64,000 nucleotides of DNA from the NCBI GenBank assembly GCA_036365455.1, contig JAWQUS010000020.1, positions 1,213,001 through 1,277,000 of the forward strand. Direction: 5' to 3'. A model generated the notes under the pieces. The model was not told where the DNA came from and made no database searches. It saw nothing but the letters and a program-made list of their open reading frames with translations. This DNA is from Macrosoma leucophasiata (Eukaryota > Arthropoda > Insecta > Lepidoptera > Hedylidae). Of this stretch, positions 42,655 to 52,450 are shown piece by piece. How positions within the stretch are numbered: position 1 is the stretch's first letter; each line of letters begins with the position of its first letter. A program made the translations under genes and the position numbers.

Positions 42655-43250
42655 CAGTTAATTTGTTATATTACAAGGGTTACGTTCGATTGTTACAAGG
42701 GTTACGTTCGATTGTAAGGTTAATTCATAGATATACAAAAAACCCATAACAACACAGTACAGTGAGTGACTAATGACGCAATCAACGATCTTCGCCCCGC
42801 TTGGTAATCTGGATAATACCCAGTGGGGCTTGCCCCGATAATTGCGTAATAACAGGTGTGAACACAACAATACTTTAAAAAGCATTGTTTGGTTGCTCAT
42901 GTATAATAATGGCAACCCAGGGTGGAGGCGTGGAGCCAACTTCGCCACGCTGCTCCAATGCGGGTTGGTGGAGATACGGGTTAGTGGCCAACCCGCTGTG
43001 GGATGATTTTCAAACCGCCCATAAGGCCTCCGACAAGGTTTAACGACTGCTATCTATCAATAGCAACCGGGACCAACGGCTTAACGTGCCCTCCGAAGCA
43101 TGGAAACGCGCATTTTAAATTGTCACTAGCGGTCACCCATCACACACCCGTCCGCGCCCATATCGGTTAACCGAGTAGATCGCTTACGATCGATTGGATA
43201 TGCTCATGTATGTATTTGATCAATTCAATATTTAGTATCTAAGTCCAAGT
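42655..43250 (+). repeat. Repeat K interrupted by SINE-B
   Basis: K blocks occur before 42893 and after 43212 (ATTTGATCAATTCAATATTT). A 24-base unit with GGTTACGTTCGATTG is tandemly doubled at about 42673-42720. Confidence 0.7.
42905..43200 (-). repeat. SINE-B with 11-bp TSD
   Basis: Flanked by TGCTCATGTAT at 42894-42904 and 43201-43211. TAATGGCAACCCAGGGTGG at the tail side, then ATGCGGGTTGGTGGAGATAC and CGAGTAGATCGCTTACGATC. The copy lacks about 45 bases near its 3' end and the A-box head. Confidence 0.88.
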
Positions 43251-43858
43251 ATATCTTGTGTCAAACATGTTAGTGACCCATGATTCGATATAATAAAAAA
43301 ATGTGTGATAGTACAAATTTAGGCTAAAAGCCCTGTGCTGTCATCAATAGCCCGGTTAAGTAGACAAGTGCCGCCTTCAGACGAGCCGCCTGCAAAAGAC
43401 CATTCAAAAGTATAAATAGCAAAAACAGTGTGGATCGATCGAAAGGATCCCACTAAATTAAACTATTCAAACATTCCAAATTGTAGCAACTAACTAATCA
43501 AAACACAAGCAGTCCGCATCTCGGTGTCATTTGCATAAACCGTAAAGTAATGGGGTTTATTAATGCAAATGTACAATGAACAGGTGGCTTTAACATAATT
43601 ACTGTCTTAGATGCGATCATTGAATTAATTGAGCCTAATCAACTGGGAAATAGGGTTGTTACCCTTAAATTGGCTTCACGCTTTTCTGAAGGAATGGACA
43701 GAGGCATCAGAGACTGCCCTCACAACCGCTCTATAGGATAGCTTGTATTATTGTTTCGAAGATATGGATTTTTGTCAATTTGCTAAGAGGCTTAGACACT
43801 AACACATTCTGAAGAGCTGGAGTACATGTAAGCATGTTCTGTATATGGGTATTGATCC
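43251..43858. other. Unassigned stretch
   Basis: Nothing recognised. No frames over 60 codons. Confidence 0.4.
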
Positions 43859-44056
43859 CTAAACTTCTTGCGTTCGTATCAGTGATCGTTGGTGCAGCTT
43901 AATATTATGTAAGTTGTTTTTTTTCTTATTAGTATTTTTGTTGCGTTTTTTGTGGAGACACTCGGTCTTCTCATGGTTAACTCTAAGACCAACCTTACTT
44001 ACTTCCTCTTCTAAGACCTTCACAGTAACCTTATATGTAATTGATAAAAGGGCCAT
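43859..44056 (-). pseudogene. Probable RT fragment of a non-LTR element
   Basis: The minus frame reads VKVLEEEVSKVGLRVNHEKT followed by ECL, which matches the segment after the YADD box in RTE-like RTs (EE...GL.VN..KT). The flanks do not extend the similarity and the frame degenerates into a Lys/Asn-rich stretch. Low-moderate confidence. Confidence 0.5.
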
Positions 44057-44610
44057 TTCCCGATAGTTTTAGGAGATTTTTTTAATCCCTTTCTTGTGGG
44101 TCGGGCAGATATTACCCATATTTTATTTCGATTGGCATTGTTCGTTCCATATCTTCAGGATCAAGTCGTAGTCGTAGCTTGTTTCGCCGATACAAGCTCC
44201 CAAACGTTTGTATTAAGTAACCAATTAAAATATGTACTATAATAACTTATTTCGGCCAAAATATCCACTAGAAATGAGCCAGAAATTACAAGGTCATTGT
44301 CAATGCTACGTGTTATTTATAGTCAATGATAACAACTGGTATTATGACAATATTGATGAATTTTTATCTTTACCAATACCATGTAACATATTCCTTCGGG
44401 AAATACAGGCATAAAGTTACGCTTTTATGAATCTCTCAAGAATTTGGGACAGAAACATAAACCAAAACGGGACATTATTATGCACTGATTAAAAAAGTAA
44501 GAGAATAATCGTACATTGTCAAGAGTCGGACATTGTCGGATTGTTCTCTTATTAAAAAAGTTTGGAGGATCGCTGCCATTTGTGGTTCCGAAAATCTTTC
44601 CATTACGTCA
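44057..44610. other. Unassigned stretch
   Basis: Possible continuation of the RT remnant to about 44165. Otherwise nothing. Confidence 0.35.
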
Positions 44611-44830
44611 CGGCCTTCTTGAAATATTCCCTGCCCTTACTGCCCCGTTATTTATGATCTTAAACGAATGAGATGCATACTTGGCGTGAAGTTAAATTAA
44701 ATTTTACAAATGTTTGGTTCCGGCCTTCTTGAAATATACACTGCCGTTACTGGCAAACTATTTATGGTATTAAACAGATTATTAGAAAATTTGGGGTGAA
44801 CTAATTGGCGAATTCAATTAAATTTTGAAA
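44611..44830 (+). repeat. Tandem duplication, 110-bp unit
   Basis: CGGCCTTCTTGAAATATTCC at 44611 and CGGCCTTCTTGAAATATACA at 44721 start two diverged units sharing CTGCC-TTACTG, TTATTTATG-T-TTAAAC and the AATTAAATTTT ends. Confidence 0.65.
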
Positions 44831-46119
44831 CGTTTTATTCATTCATTCAAGTACTAGTTTATGAAAAATCTCCGTAATAAATCAAGTATCATGTTTACGC
44901 AGATGACCTTGTTTGAGCATCCGGCGGCAAGCTCTTTCCATTTAATACGTTAAGTGATTTGAAAATCAATATAATATCTGTAAAAATCTATTGTACAGTA
45001 ACTAATGCAACATACATCGGCAACCAGACCACCTGCATCCTGTTCGAGGTAGCATTTAAAGGACATATCAAACAATCAGCTTTTTAAAATTATTTCTAGA
45101 GAACTTTGCTATCTCTTGGGCCATTAGAGCAAGACAGCAAAACGATTCAATTAAGATGCAGGTATTTATTTATCTCTCAAGAATTTTGGACCTAAATATA
45201 ATAACACAAGAGGTCAAGGAATTTTTCAAAACGATTATTTAAACAGTAAGATTTACTACTGACAGATTAGCTTCTTTTGAGGGTTGAAAAGTAGTCCTCT
45301 AACTCTACTACCTACTCTCAGTGGTTGAAACTTCGACTTATAGTGCTTACAAGAGGGTTTATTGTTCCGAGAAAAAAAATACGATCAGAGTTATAGTCAG
45401 TTAGTACGTATTCAAAGTATGGCGTCTCTTAACAAGTTAATCTACCGGCTCTTAGTGATTGCATTTCATAGTTATGGTACGATGGTATGACCAAGTCACT
45501 ACTGCCTCGTTGTAAAAAAATAACAATAAGAGAAATTGACAGTTTTTGGAAACTGACAATTACTGAAAACATCTATAAATTAGTGTCACTCCCAAGGTGT
45601 TCCAATAGAAATGAGTTGGCCTGTCGGCTTTCAGTAGTTGTACTTCAGAGCTATCATAGTCTATGCAAGACATTTACTCGTATATGTGAAAAAAGCCTAA
45701 AACATCGATAAAACGGGACAAATGAAATGTTATTAATCTCAGTTAAAAAATAATATCAGTAACGCTCAATTTGTGTCCCAAACACTCTTTATTCTGGTTT
45801 AGCGATAACACAACTCTCACAGCTGAAGCCACGGGATAAAAGTTTAAGAAATATGAGCTATCTGAACGATCAGCCTGAAAATGTTCTCAAGTCTCAGATG
45901 ATTTGGTATTCAAATTATGGCACAGTGTTTAATTTCATAAAATTTTCAGCGATTATACCGCTTGGAGCGAGATGAAGTATTTCAATGTGTCTGTTAATTT
46001 TATCTTCTTAGTTAATGTATTGCCATGTAATAAATTTACAACGAGTAGCGTAATAAACGAGCACTCTGAAAACAGTTTGTTCAGAATCGATAACCGAATC
46101 GATTTCAGGCATTTTATTC
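44831..46119. other. Unassigned stretch, perhaps degenerate tandem repeats
   Basis: Three loosely similar blocks at about 45305-45350, 45442-45480 and 45610-45665 (CTCTCAGTGGTTG, CTCTTAGTGATTG, CTTTCAGTAGTTG) suggest an old array. The 74-codon frame at 45487-45711 crosses one of them and has no known motif. Confidence 0.35.
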
Positions 46120-46855
46120 TTATAGATCAGGACTTCCCAACCTGACAGCGGAGCTGGAGGCGTAGAGACATGTCAGGGGGGGCGCGGCGTACGTGATATG
46201 TACAAAAAATACATTTCCCAAAAAATAAAATTAAGTAGTAGGTAAATTTAACTGCTCCTAATTGCCATTCAATCGCTGCTCTACAAGTTTCTATAAATCA
46301 CAACACGACATGTAACAAGCTCTCCGCCCTACCTTCCCGCTTGCCGTACCTAGGGTGATTTGAGTTGGGAAGCAAGAGCATGTGGGCTTTTTAGGTTTAA
46401 AACGATTTCAGGAAAAACTACAAGTCCTACTATAAAACCTTGAAAGGCAAAGTTGTAGGCCATAAAAAGGACTACTACTTTTATCTTCACACACTTTCAC
46501 ATAACCTCAAAATAATTACTTAAGAATAATTGCGAAAAAGCCAAATAACTGTCATTTTGGTTTTTCATTTTTCTCTCACACAAAACATATCGGGTTTTTA
46601 TGAAACTTGGCGAAAATGTTCGCTTTTATATCAAAAATGTCCTTTAGTTGGATTTTGTGCAGAGACGTGATAAACTAATTTCAAACCTAAAAAGCCGATA
46701 TCCTAGCACTTCCTAACCTCAAAACTTATGTTTCCTTTTATTTTTATTACTTTCTGTTCCTTGATCAATAAGTATCATAACGTTAATATTTTCTTTATTT
46801 CTTTATCAATTTCAAAGCTATCTGCACTGGCTTATGGTTGGTCTTTTCATCATCA

Positions 46856-48240
46856 TCATTTCAGCCAAAACACGTTCACAGCTGGACAAAGGCCTCCCTC
46901 AAAGATTGTCACAATTAACAGACCTGGGCCACCCTCATCCAGCGATTGCCCGCGTCTTTCACTAGGTCGTCTGTCCATCTTGTGGGAGGCCTGCCTACAC
47001 TTTGCCTTTTGGTAAGTGGTCGCCACTCGCAAACTATTCTGCCCCAAGGACCGTCAGATTTTCGAGCTATGTGCCCTGCCCACACAGCTCGAAGTCTAGC
47101 AGTAATAGTCTCGCTATTCGGTATGTCTGCAACTTTGGTTCTCATACGGATCTCCTCATTTCTAATTCAATCTCGCAAAGAAACTCCAAGCATAGCTCTT
47201 TCCATTGCTCTCTGCATGACCTTGAGCCTTCTTTTGAGTCCCATAGTGAGCGACCACCTTTCTGTTCTATATGCCATCACACACTGGTCAAAGACCTTTT
47301 TCTTGAGACACTGCGGTAGGTAAGTCGGACGAGAAGATGTATCGCAGCTTCCCGAACGCTGCGCAACCGAACTGGATTCGCCGATTGACCGCTTTTACGA
47401 AGTTGTACCGACATTTGACATGATCTTCGTCTTGTCTATGTTCATTTTAAGGTCCACTCGTTGAGAGGCCCTACTGAGGCCATTGAGCATTGTACCAACT
47501 TCTACCAGTCATGACTACAATATCATCCACAAATCTGAGGTGGGAGATGTACTCGCCGTTAATGCTGATGCCGAGTCCATTCCAGCCCAGAAGCTTGAAG
47601 ACATCCTCCAATGCAGCGGTGAACAGTTTCGGAGGTATACCATCTCTCTGTCTCACACCTCGCTGCTATTGGATAGGTTTCGAGTTTGATCCTGAAGACG
47701 ATCTGACATAGTGGCATTTTCGTACAAGCTCATCAGCACCTCGATGTATCGTTAGTCGACTTGGCACCTCTGGACTGACTGTGAATTTGGGCTATGTAGC
47801 TCAAATTCCAACTGAATCAAAGGCGTATGAAAAGGTTCCTGGACTATGAAAACATAGTCCAGGAACGCTAGGGACCTGGTTATATTCTTCGGTCTTCTGT
47901 TTTACCTGCCGCAGCGCTTGTATGTGGTCTATGGTACTAAAGCCTTTACAGAACCCGGCTTATTCGGGAGGCTGGAAGTCGTCGAGTCTGTGAGATAAAC
48001 GGTTCGAAATCACTCTCGAAAACAGCTTATAGAGGTGACTCTTGCCGGGCGCTTTAAATTTTAAAACAGTAGGTATCACCATACCTCTGTGCCACACTTG
48101 TGGCGTTTTTCCCTCGAGTATAACGAAATTGAACAACTTTTAAAGAGCTTCTAATACTGGCCTTCCGCCTGCTTTCAGGAGTTCAGTAGTCATTCCGCCA
48201 TCACCCGGCGCTCTGTTGTTTCTGAGCTTTTGAGAGCCGC
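46856..48240 (-). pseudogene. RTE-type ORF2, RT domain and C-terminus, inactivated
   Basis: Pieces read on the minus strand in several frames: KLRNNRAPGDGGMTTELLKA, a disrupted FVDYEKAFDS region, PPKLFTAALEDVFKLLGWNG, ISHLRFVDDIVVMTG (the catalytic ADD box changed to VDD), MQRAMERAMLGVSLRD, MRTKVADIPNS, AGHIARKSDGPWGRIVCEWR and RPPTRWTDDLVKDAG. There are numerous stops and shifts, and a perfect foldback at 47835-47866 interrupts the segment just before the AFDS motif. Confidence 0.85.
47835..47866. repeat. Perfect 14-bp foldback inside the LINE
   Basis: GTTCCTGGACTATG, loop AAAA, CATAGTCCAGGAAC. Confidence 0.95.
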
Positions 48241-48319
48241 GCTAATGGTTGGTATTTATAATTATGTCACGGAGCAATAATCAAAGGCAAAGTCAGTTAT
48301 TGACATAAGATTAGCACGT

Positions 48320-48500
48320 TGAAGTGGCAGTAGGTCGGTGATATCTGCCCGACAATTGTTGGAGCAGACGTTTCCCAGAGAGGCGACCACGTCTTGTCCG
48401 TCGTAGTGTAAGAGTCTTCGTACTGACAACTTTAGGAGGATAGAGATTTGTGGCGCGACCTGAAAGAGGCCTCCATCTGTGGACGGTAATAGCTTGTTGA
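48320..48500 (+). pseudogene. RTE-type LINE C-terminus, degenerate
   Basis: The plus strand reads fragments such as SRRFPERRPRLVRRSVR and CTGTGGACGG, equivalent to EWRPR-GKRSVGRP and the QQW end of the RTE tails seen elsewhere. Opposite in orientation to the main nested LINE. Confidence 0.5.
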
Positions 48501-48777
48501 TTGATTGACTGATAAAAAATGTAAATGTGAAAGTACTTAATGATTTTCAAACGTGTTCTTTCGTTCATTATCCTTATTTAAAATATTGTATCTGTATTCA
48601 ACCTATTTGAAATACTTAAAATTAAATAATTTAATTAATGAAAAAATGTGCGATCCTCATTTTTGTTGAAACTTACTTAAGGGGGGCATGAAAACATTAT
48701 TTTTGTCTCGGGGAGGCTCGGCAAAATAAAAGTTGGGAAACCCTGTTATAGATGGTTGTAGAGGTCCAGAAAGACGA

Positions 48778-49200
48778 AGATATTTTACTGGTGGTAGAGT
48801 TCTAGAGACGGAGCTCGCGGGCGTATGCACCACCACCTGTATCTGTCGCCAAATGGTAGTGTTCAGCACCGTCATGTTCCGGTTAGATGGTAATGTATGG
48901 CCCCATAATAGACGACCCCGGTTAGTCCAGCGGTGCAAAACCACCGTTTGATTCGAAGGGTGGCGGGTTCGATCCCCGCACCGCAACAAATATTTGTATG
49001 GCCTACAGATATGCGTTTCGGGTCTGGGTGTTTGTGTATGTGTTGTATATGTACAACGGCATCTATGACTCAGGTTTATATAATACCTAATGTAGAGCTG
49101 TGAGTGTAAGCGTATTTTTTTTATATAATAACTATCACAGAGACATAACAACTTGGGTGGCACCGCATCTGCATTTAGAGCTTTCATTACATAAAAAAAA
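48778..49200 (+). repeat. SINE-A interrupted by SINE-C
   Basis: The head side at 48778-48910 (TACTGGTGGTAGAGTTCTAG to TATGGCCCCATAAT) and the tail side at 49125-49200 (AATAACTATCACAGAGACAT to A8) flank a SINE-C. ATAATA at the joint appears on both sides as a short TSD. Confidence 0.8.
48911..49124 (+). repeat. SINE-C (tRNA-derived)
   Basis: GACCCCGGTTAGTCCAGCGG (A-box), GCGGGTTCGATCCCCGC (B-box), TTGTATGGCCTACAGATATG, GGGTCTGGGTGTTTGTG, and a TTTTTTTTATATA end. Confidence 0.88.
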
Positions 49201-49383
49201 CACTGGCTTATTTTGACAAAATAGGACGAGTACTGTCTGAGGGTGGGATAAGAGTCTTAGTAATCGGCGTGCATGTATGAAGAGAATGATCAATGTAGAA
49301 GAAGCATAGTTGGTAATAGATGGCGCTGCTGCTACCATAAAGCAATGCAATAGATGTGAAGGAAAGATTTGACAAATCGGGCA

Positions 49384-49530
49384 GGGCTTCAGTAGCTCAA
49401 TTGGAAGAGCGGCTGGACTAGATTCCCAGTAGACCGCGAGTTCGAGTCTCGCCTGAAGTCAATTTTTTCTTTCCATTTTTCTTTAAATATAAAATATATT
49501 TCACAAGCATGTGTTAATGCGAAATAATAT
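49384..49530 (+). repeat. SINE-T
   Basis: CTTCAGTAGCTCAATTGGAA, perfect T-arm GCGAG-TTCGAGT-CTCGC, acceptor CTTCAG/CTGAAG, then TTTTTTCTTTCCATTTTTC and ACAAGCATGTGTTAATGCG. Confidence 0.82.
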
Positions 49531-49545
49531 AAAGACAATATAGAA

Positions 49546-49640
49546 GAAGCACGGGAGGTGTGTCAGGACCGGGATATCTCCATACTCTCTGCCTAACTTG
49601 TAAGGTCGGTGTGAAGATACATCCAGACAAAAAAAATAAT
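49546..49640 (+). repeat. Element E
   Basis: GAAGAAGCACGGGAGGTGTG, GACCGGGATATCTCC, and GGTGTGAAGATACATCC. Confidence 0.7.
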
Positions 49641-49835
49641 AAAATAGATATGCTTAAGAAGGATATGGAAGTAATATGGGGTGCAAAATATAGATGGATC
49701 ATCCCTGGTTTTATGATGATGTGAGAATGAAAAATTGGTCTATTATAATAAAAGGTGACCCATTAGTGGGTGTAATATATTATTATGGGTGCTAAAGCTC
49801 TAAAGGTGCTTTAAGGTACAAGGTACAGTATCTAA

Positions 49836-49930
49836 AAAGAAAATGGAAAGAAAAAAACGTTTTTATGTGGGACTTGAACGCGCGACCACTGCAATTACTA
49901 GTCCAGTCGTTTTGCCAACTATGTGACGTT
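49836..49930 (-). repeat. SINE-T, reverse
   Basis: AAAATGGAAAGAAAAAAACG tail side, then TGGGACTTGAACGCGCGACC (T-arm) and TAGTCCAGTCGTTTTGCC. Confidence 0.7.
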
Positions 49931-50040
49931 TACCGACCATTTTGATCAGGTTTTGACCAATACCTGATGATGCAGCTGTCGATTGTTTCTTTCGAAAGCT
50001 CGATGTGTAATATTTCTTGCTGGTTACTGTACTGTACTGT
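49931..50040. mobile_element. Fragment of the Tc1/mariner-type MITE
   Basis: ACCATTTTGATCAGGTTTTG and AAGCTCGATGTGTAATATTT resemble the right half of the element at 63017-63268. Confidence 0.5.
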
Positions 50041-50264
50041 ACAGCTACACTGGAGTTCTGGGTTCCAAAAATTACAGAGCTGATATATCAAACTATTGTA
50101 TGTTATATTATCTTTTAACTGCCATTTAGTGACTAGTAGATTGGGTAAATTACACCTTAGAACTCAGACAAAGGATTATAAGAACCAGGGAAAATTATGG
50201 CATGGAGATGAAGAACACTTAATTATTTTAATGTCAACTACAATATATTTCAAATATTGCTGTT

Positions 50265-50491
50265 CGTTAGTCTCGCTAAAACACGAGAACGGCTGGTCCG
50301 ATTTAGCTAATTTTGGTTTTGAATGATTTTTGGAAGTCCAGGGAAGGCTTAAAAGGTAAGAATATGTAAAGAGATATTGAAGGGAAATAGTAAAAACCAC
50401 AATTATATTCCCATACAAATAGTCCATATCTATCAAACCTTTGACATGTTATTTAATTCTGAGGCAATACGAAGTTGGGCGGGTCAACTAG
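50265..50491 (+). mobile_element. Helitron-like 3' part
   Basis: TTTTGAATGATTTTTGGAAG, CCCATACAAATAGTCCATAT and the end GGGCGGGTCAACTAG before a T match 27727-27987. The 5' end is lost. Confidence 0.65.
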
Positions 50492-50885
50492 TCATAGACA
50501 TATATTTAAGAAAACTTAATAGTGTATATTGCTCCAAAACGAAATTGGCAGGGTCAAATGAGAAAGTGGGGTCGGAATGCAGGGGCATGCTCCGGTATTT
50601 GTAGAGATGCTGTGAATACGATATGAGAGCCATTGTTCCATTAGGCGGCGATCTTGACGGTTGTTGACTTGTGCGGTCTGACTGCGGGAGATAGGCGATG
50701 GCAATAATAATGTGACAAACGATATTTTTCACTACCATGTACTGCCATCTCATTGGACTGGTTTGACCACCATTGTTTGGTTGGCTGACTGCACGCTTGA
50801 CCAGAACAACTGTACCGCGCCTTAGGTATGCGGTGAGACGGGGAGTAGCATCGACTGTAAGTAGCGTTCTGTCAGTCTTCTGTCA

Positions 50886-51182
50886 CTCAAGTGGCAGTGG
50901 GCAGGGCAAATAGCTCGATGAACTGACGGCCGTTGGGGCAGAGCTGTTCTCGAGAGGCGACCGCGTACCGAAAACGTTTTTCGGTACGCGGTCGAACGTT
51001 TTTTGGTACTCGGTCGCCACTCGAGGCAGGCCTCCCACAAGATGGACCGATGACGTGGTCGTCGACGAAGGTCGCGGGCAATCGCTGGATGAGGGCGGCC
51101 CAGGACCGTTCGTTGTGGCATTTTTTAGGGAGGCCTTTGTTCAGCAGTGGACGTATTTTGGCTGAAATGTTGATGATGATGA
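50886..51182 (+). pseudogene. RTE-type LINE C-terminus with a double foldback
   Basis: Plus-strand pieces equivalent to LKWQWAGQIAR, TDGRWGRAVLE, then RPP-TRWTDDV. The tail is GCAGTGGACGTATTTTGGCT followed by (GAT)n. Between them lies an inverted duplication: CGACCGCGTACCGAAAAC (50958-50975) is followed by its reverse complement to 50994, then by a second diverged inverse copy to 51023. Confidence 0.75.
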
Positions 51183-51399
51183 GTCTTCTGTCCTCGTCTA
51201 TGGTTTCGTGTGTCTACCCGTCCCCCCGACGCGCCACGTATACGTAGAGCGTAGTACAGCGCTTCTGGTCAAGCTATAGCACCGTACGTTATTTCAAAAG
51301 TATTACACCGATTGAGTATGAATTTGGTACATATTTGTTAATTAGTGACACAAACATAAGAACATTTTGTACATAGGGGCACATTTGGAGGATTAATTC

Positions 51400-51540
51400 A
51401 TTTCAGCCGAAGACAGCCGAAGTCCTCTGCTGGACCAAAGCCTCCACTTAAGGGGGGGGGGGATTATAATATGCCATAATCGCCACGCTTAACATGCAGA
51501 TTGGCGAGCGCAGTGGCAGTTATATCGCAGGACGCCGCTG
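51400..51540 (+). repeat. Repeat F
   Basis: TCATTTCAGCCGAAGACAGC, CTGCTGGACCAAAGCCTCC, a G10 run near 51454 and GCAGATTGGCGAGCGCAGTG, as at 26305-26445. Confidence 0.55.
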
Positions 51541-51707
51541 CCCACCTTGAATTATTGCACTTACTACTACCGCCTTTTGGCGGAACGTGTGTCATTGTTC
51601 CCTCTCTGACCAGGCCGCGGTCCAAGGAGCATGTGTAGCTAACATACACTTGTATCGAATCCACTATTTTTAGCTACTTACCTGTTTATATTAGATAGTA
51701 TCCTCAG

Positions 51708-51978
51708 CAGTGGCGCAGCTAACATGGGTGGCACCCGGGGCGAATGGGCAAAAAAAAATGGAAATACTCCCCACTTTTTTGTATGTTATCTATCCGTTCT
51801 TCACCGTTGTGCATATTTGAGCAAATTCTCTGTCTCTGGTCCCTGGGGGCCCTGGTATGAAAAATGCGAAAGTGAGTTATGTGTTGCGCTTTCACGTCTA
51901 AACAGCTCATATTTTTGTTATTTAAAGACAGGGTCACCCCCAAACCAGTGTTAGCTACGCCCCCTAGCTACGCCACTG
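51708..51978. mobile_element. hAT-type MITE
   Basis: A 271-bp element with a perfect 8-base TSD ATCCTCAG at 51700-51707 and 51979-51986. The TIRs are CAGTGGCGCAGCTA and, reversed, CAGTGGCGTAGCTA. There is no transposase; the 74-76 codon frames are shadows. Confidence 0.92.
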
Positions 51979-51986
51979 ATCCTCAG

Positions 51987-52349
51987 CTTCCAAAACTAGA
52001 GCTTTGTCTCAAGTATCTTTTGTATACAGCCAAAGGAATATTAATCAGCATAGCTTCATCATAGCATAAGTTACAACCGAAACCTAACCGGTTATAAGTG
52101 AGTGGGCAACGATAGTTAAACCGGTCCGTCCCGAACAATATCCGGGTCAAATGATCCGTGTTCAGCTATTGGACGGTTGATTGAGTCCTAGAATTTCATA
52201 GAAGGGATTAGTTTTTTAGTGTATAATGTTCATTATTATGTTTAAGATTTGAATTTGCATTAATGAATTTGACTGATGGTAGAGACTCTAAGATTTGAAT
52301 TTGCCTGACACATGCTTCCAAGCTTAAATGAATTTGACTGATGGTAGAG
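51987..52349. other. Unassigned, with a short direct duplication
   Basis: AATGAATTTGACTGATGGTA occurs at 52262 and 52327, and AAGATTTGAATTTGC at 52243 and 52291, so a block was duplicated locally. Confidence 0.45.
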
Positions 52350-52450
52350 TAAAACTATTTTTCGGATTTATCTAGCGTATATTAAACTGAAATGATTATT
52401 TAAATCGATCTCGACGTTTCGGTCGCTTTTCAGCTTCCGTAATCTCAAGT
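52350..52450. repeat. Penelope-type terminal arm, solo
   Basis: AAAACTATTTTTCGGATTTA, GCGTATATTAAACTGAAATG and CGACGTTTCGGTCGCTTTTC match the left arm at 55305-55393. Confidence 0.75.

Larger units (their letters stand above)
46843..48244 (-). mobile_element. RTE-type LINE, 5'-truncated, with TSD
   Basis: A 1.4 kb insertion in reverse, flanked by ATGGTTGGT at 46834-46842 and 48245-48253. The 3' tail is (ATG)n-like (GGCTGAAATGATGATGATG). Its nearest relatives in the window are the fragments at 23397-23775 and 50886-51182, which share the RPPTRWTDD-type C-terminus. Confidence 0.88.
46128..48745. mobile_element. hAT-type element hosting nested LINEs
   Basis: Perfect 8-base TSD TTATAGAT at 46120-46127 and 48746-48753. 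Termini are CAGGACTTCCCAACCTG and, from the other strand, CAGGGTTTCCCAACTTT, a hAT-like pair. After removing the nested RTE LINE (46843-48244), about 1.2 kb remains without a transposase frame, so the host element is non-autonomous. Confidence 0.85.
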
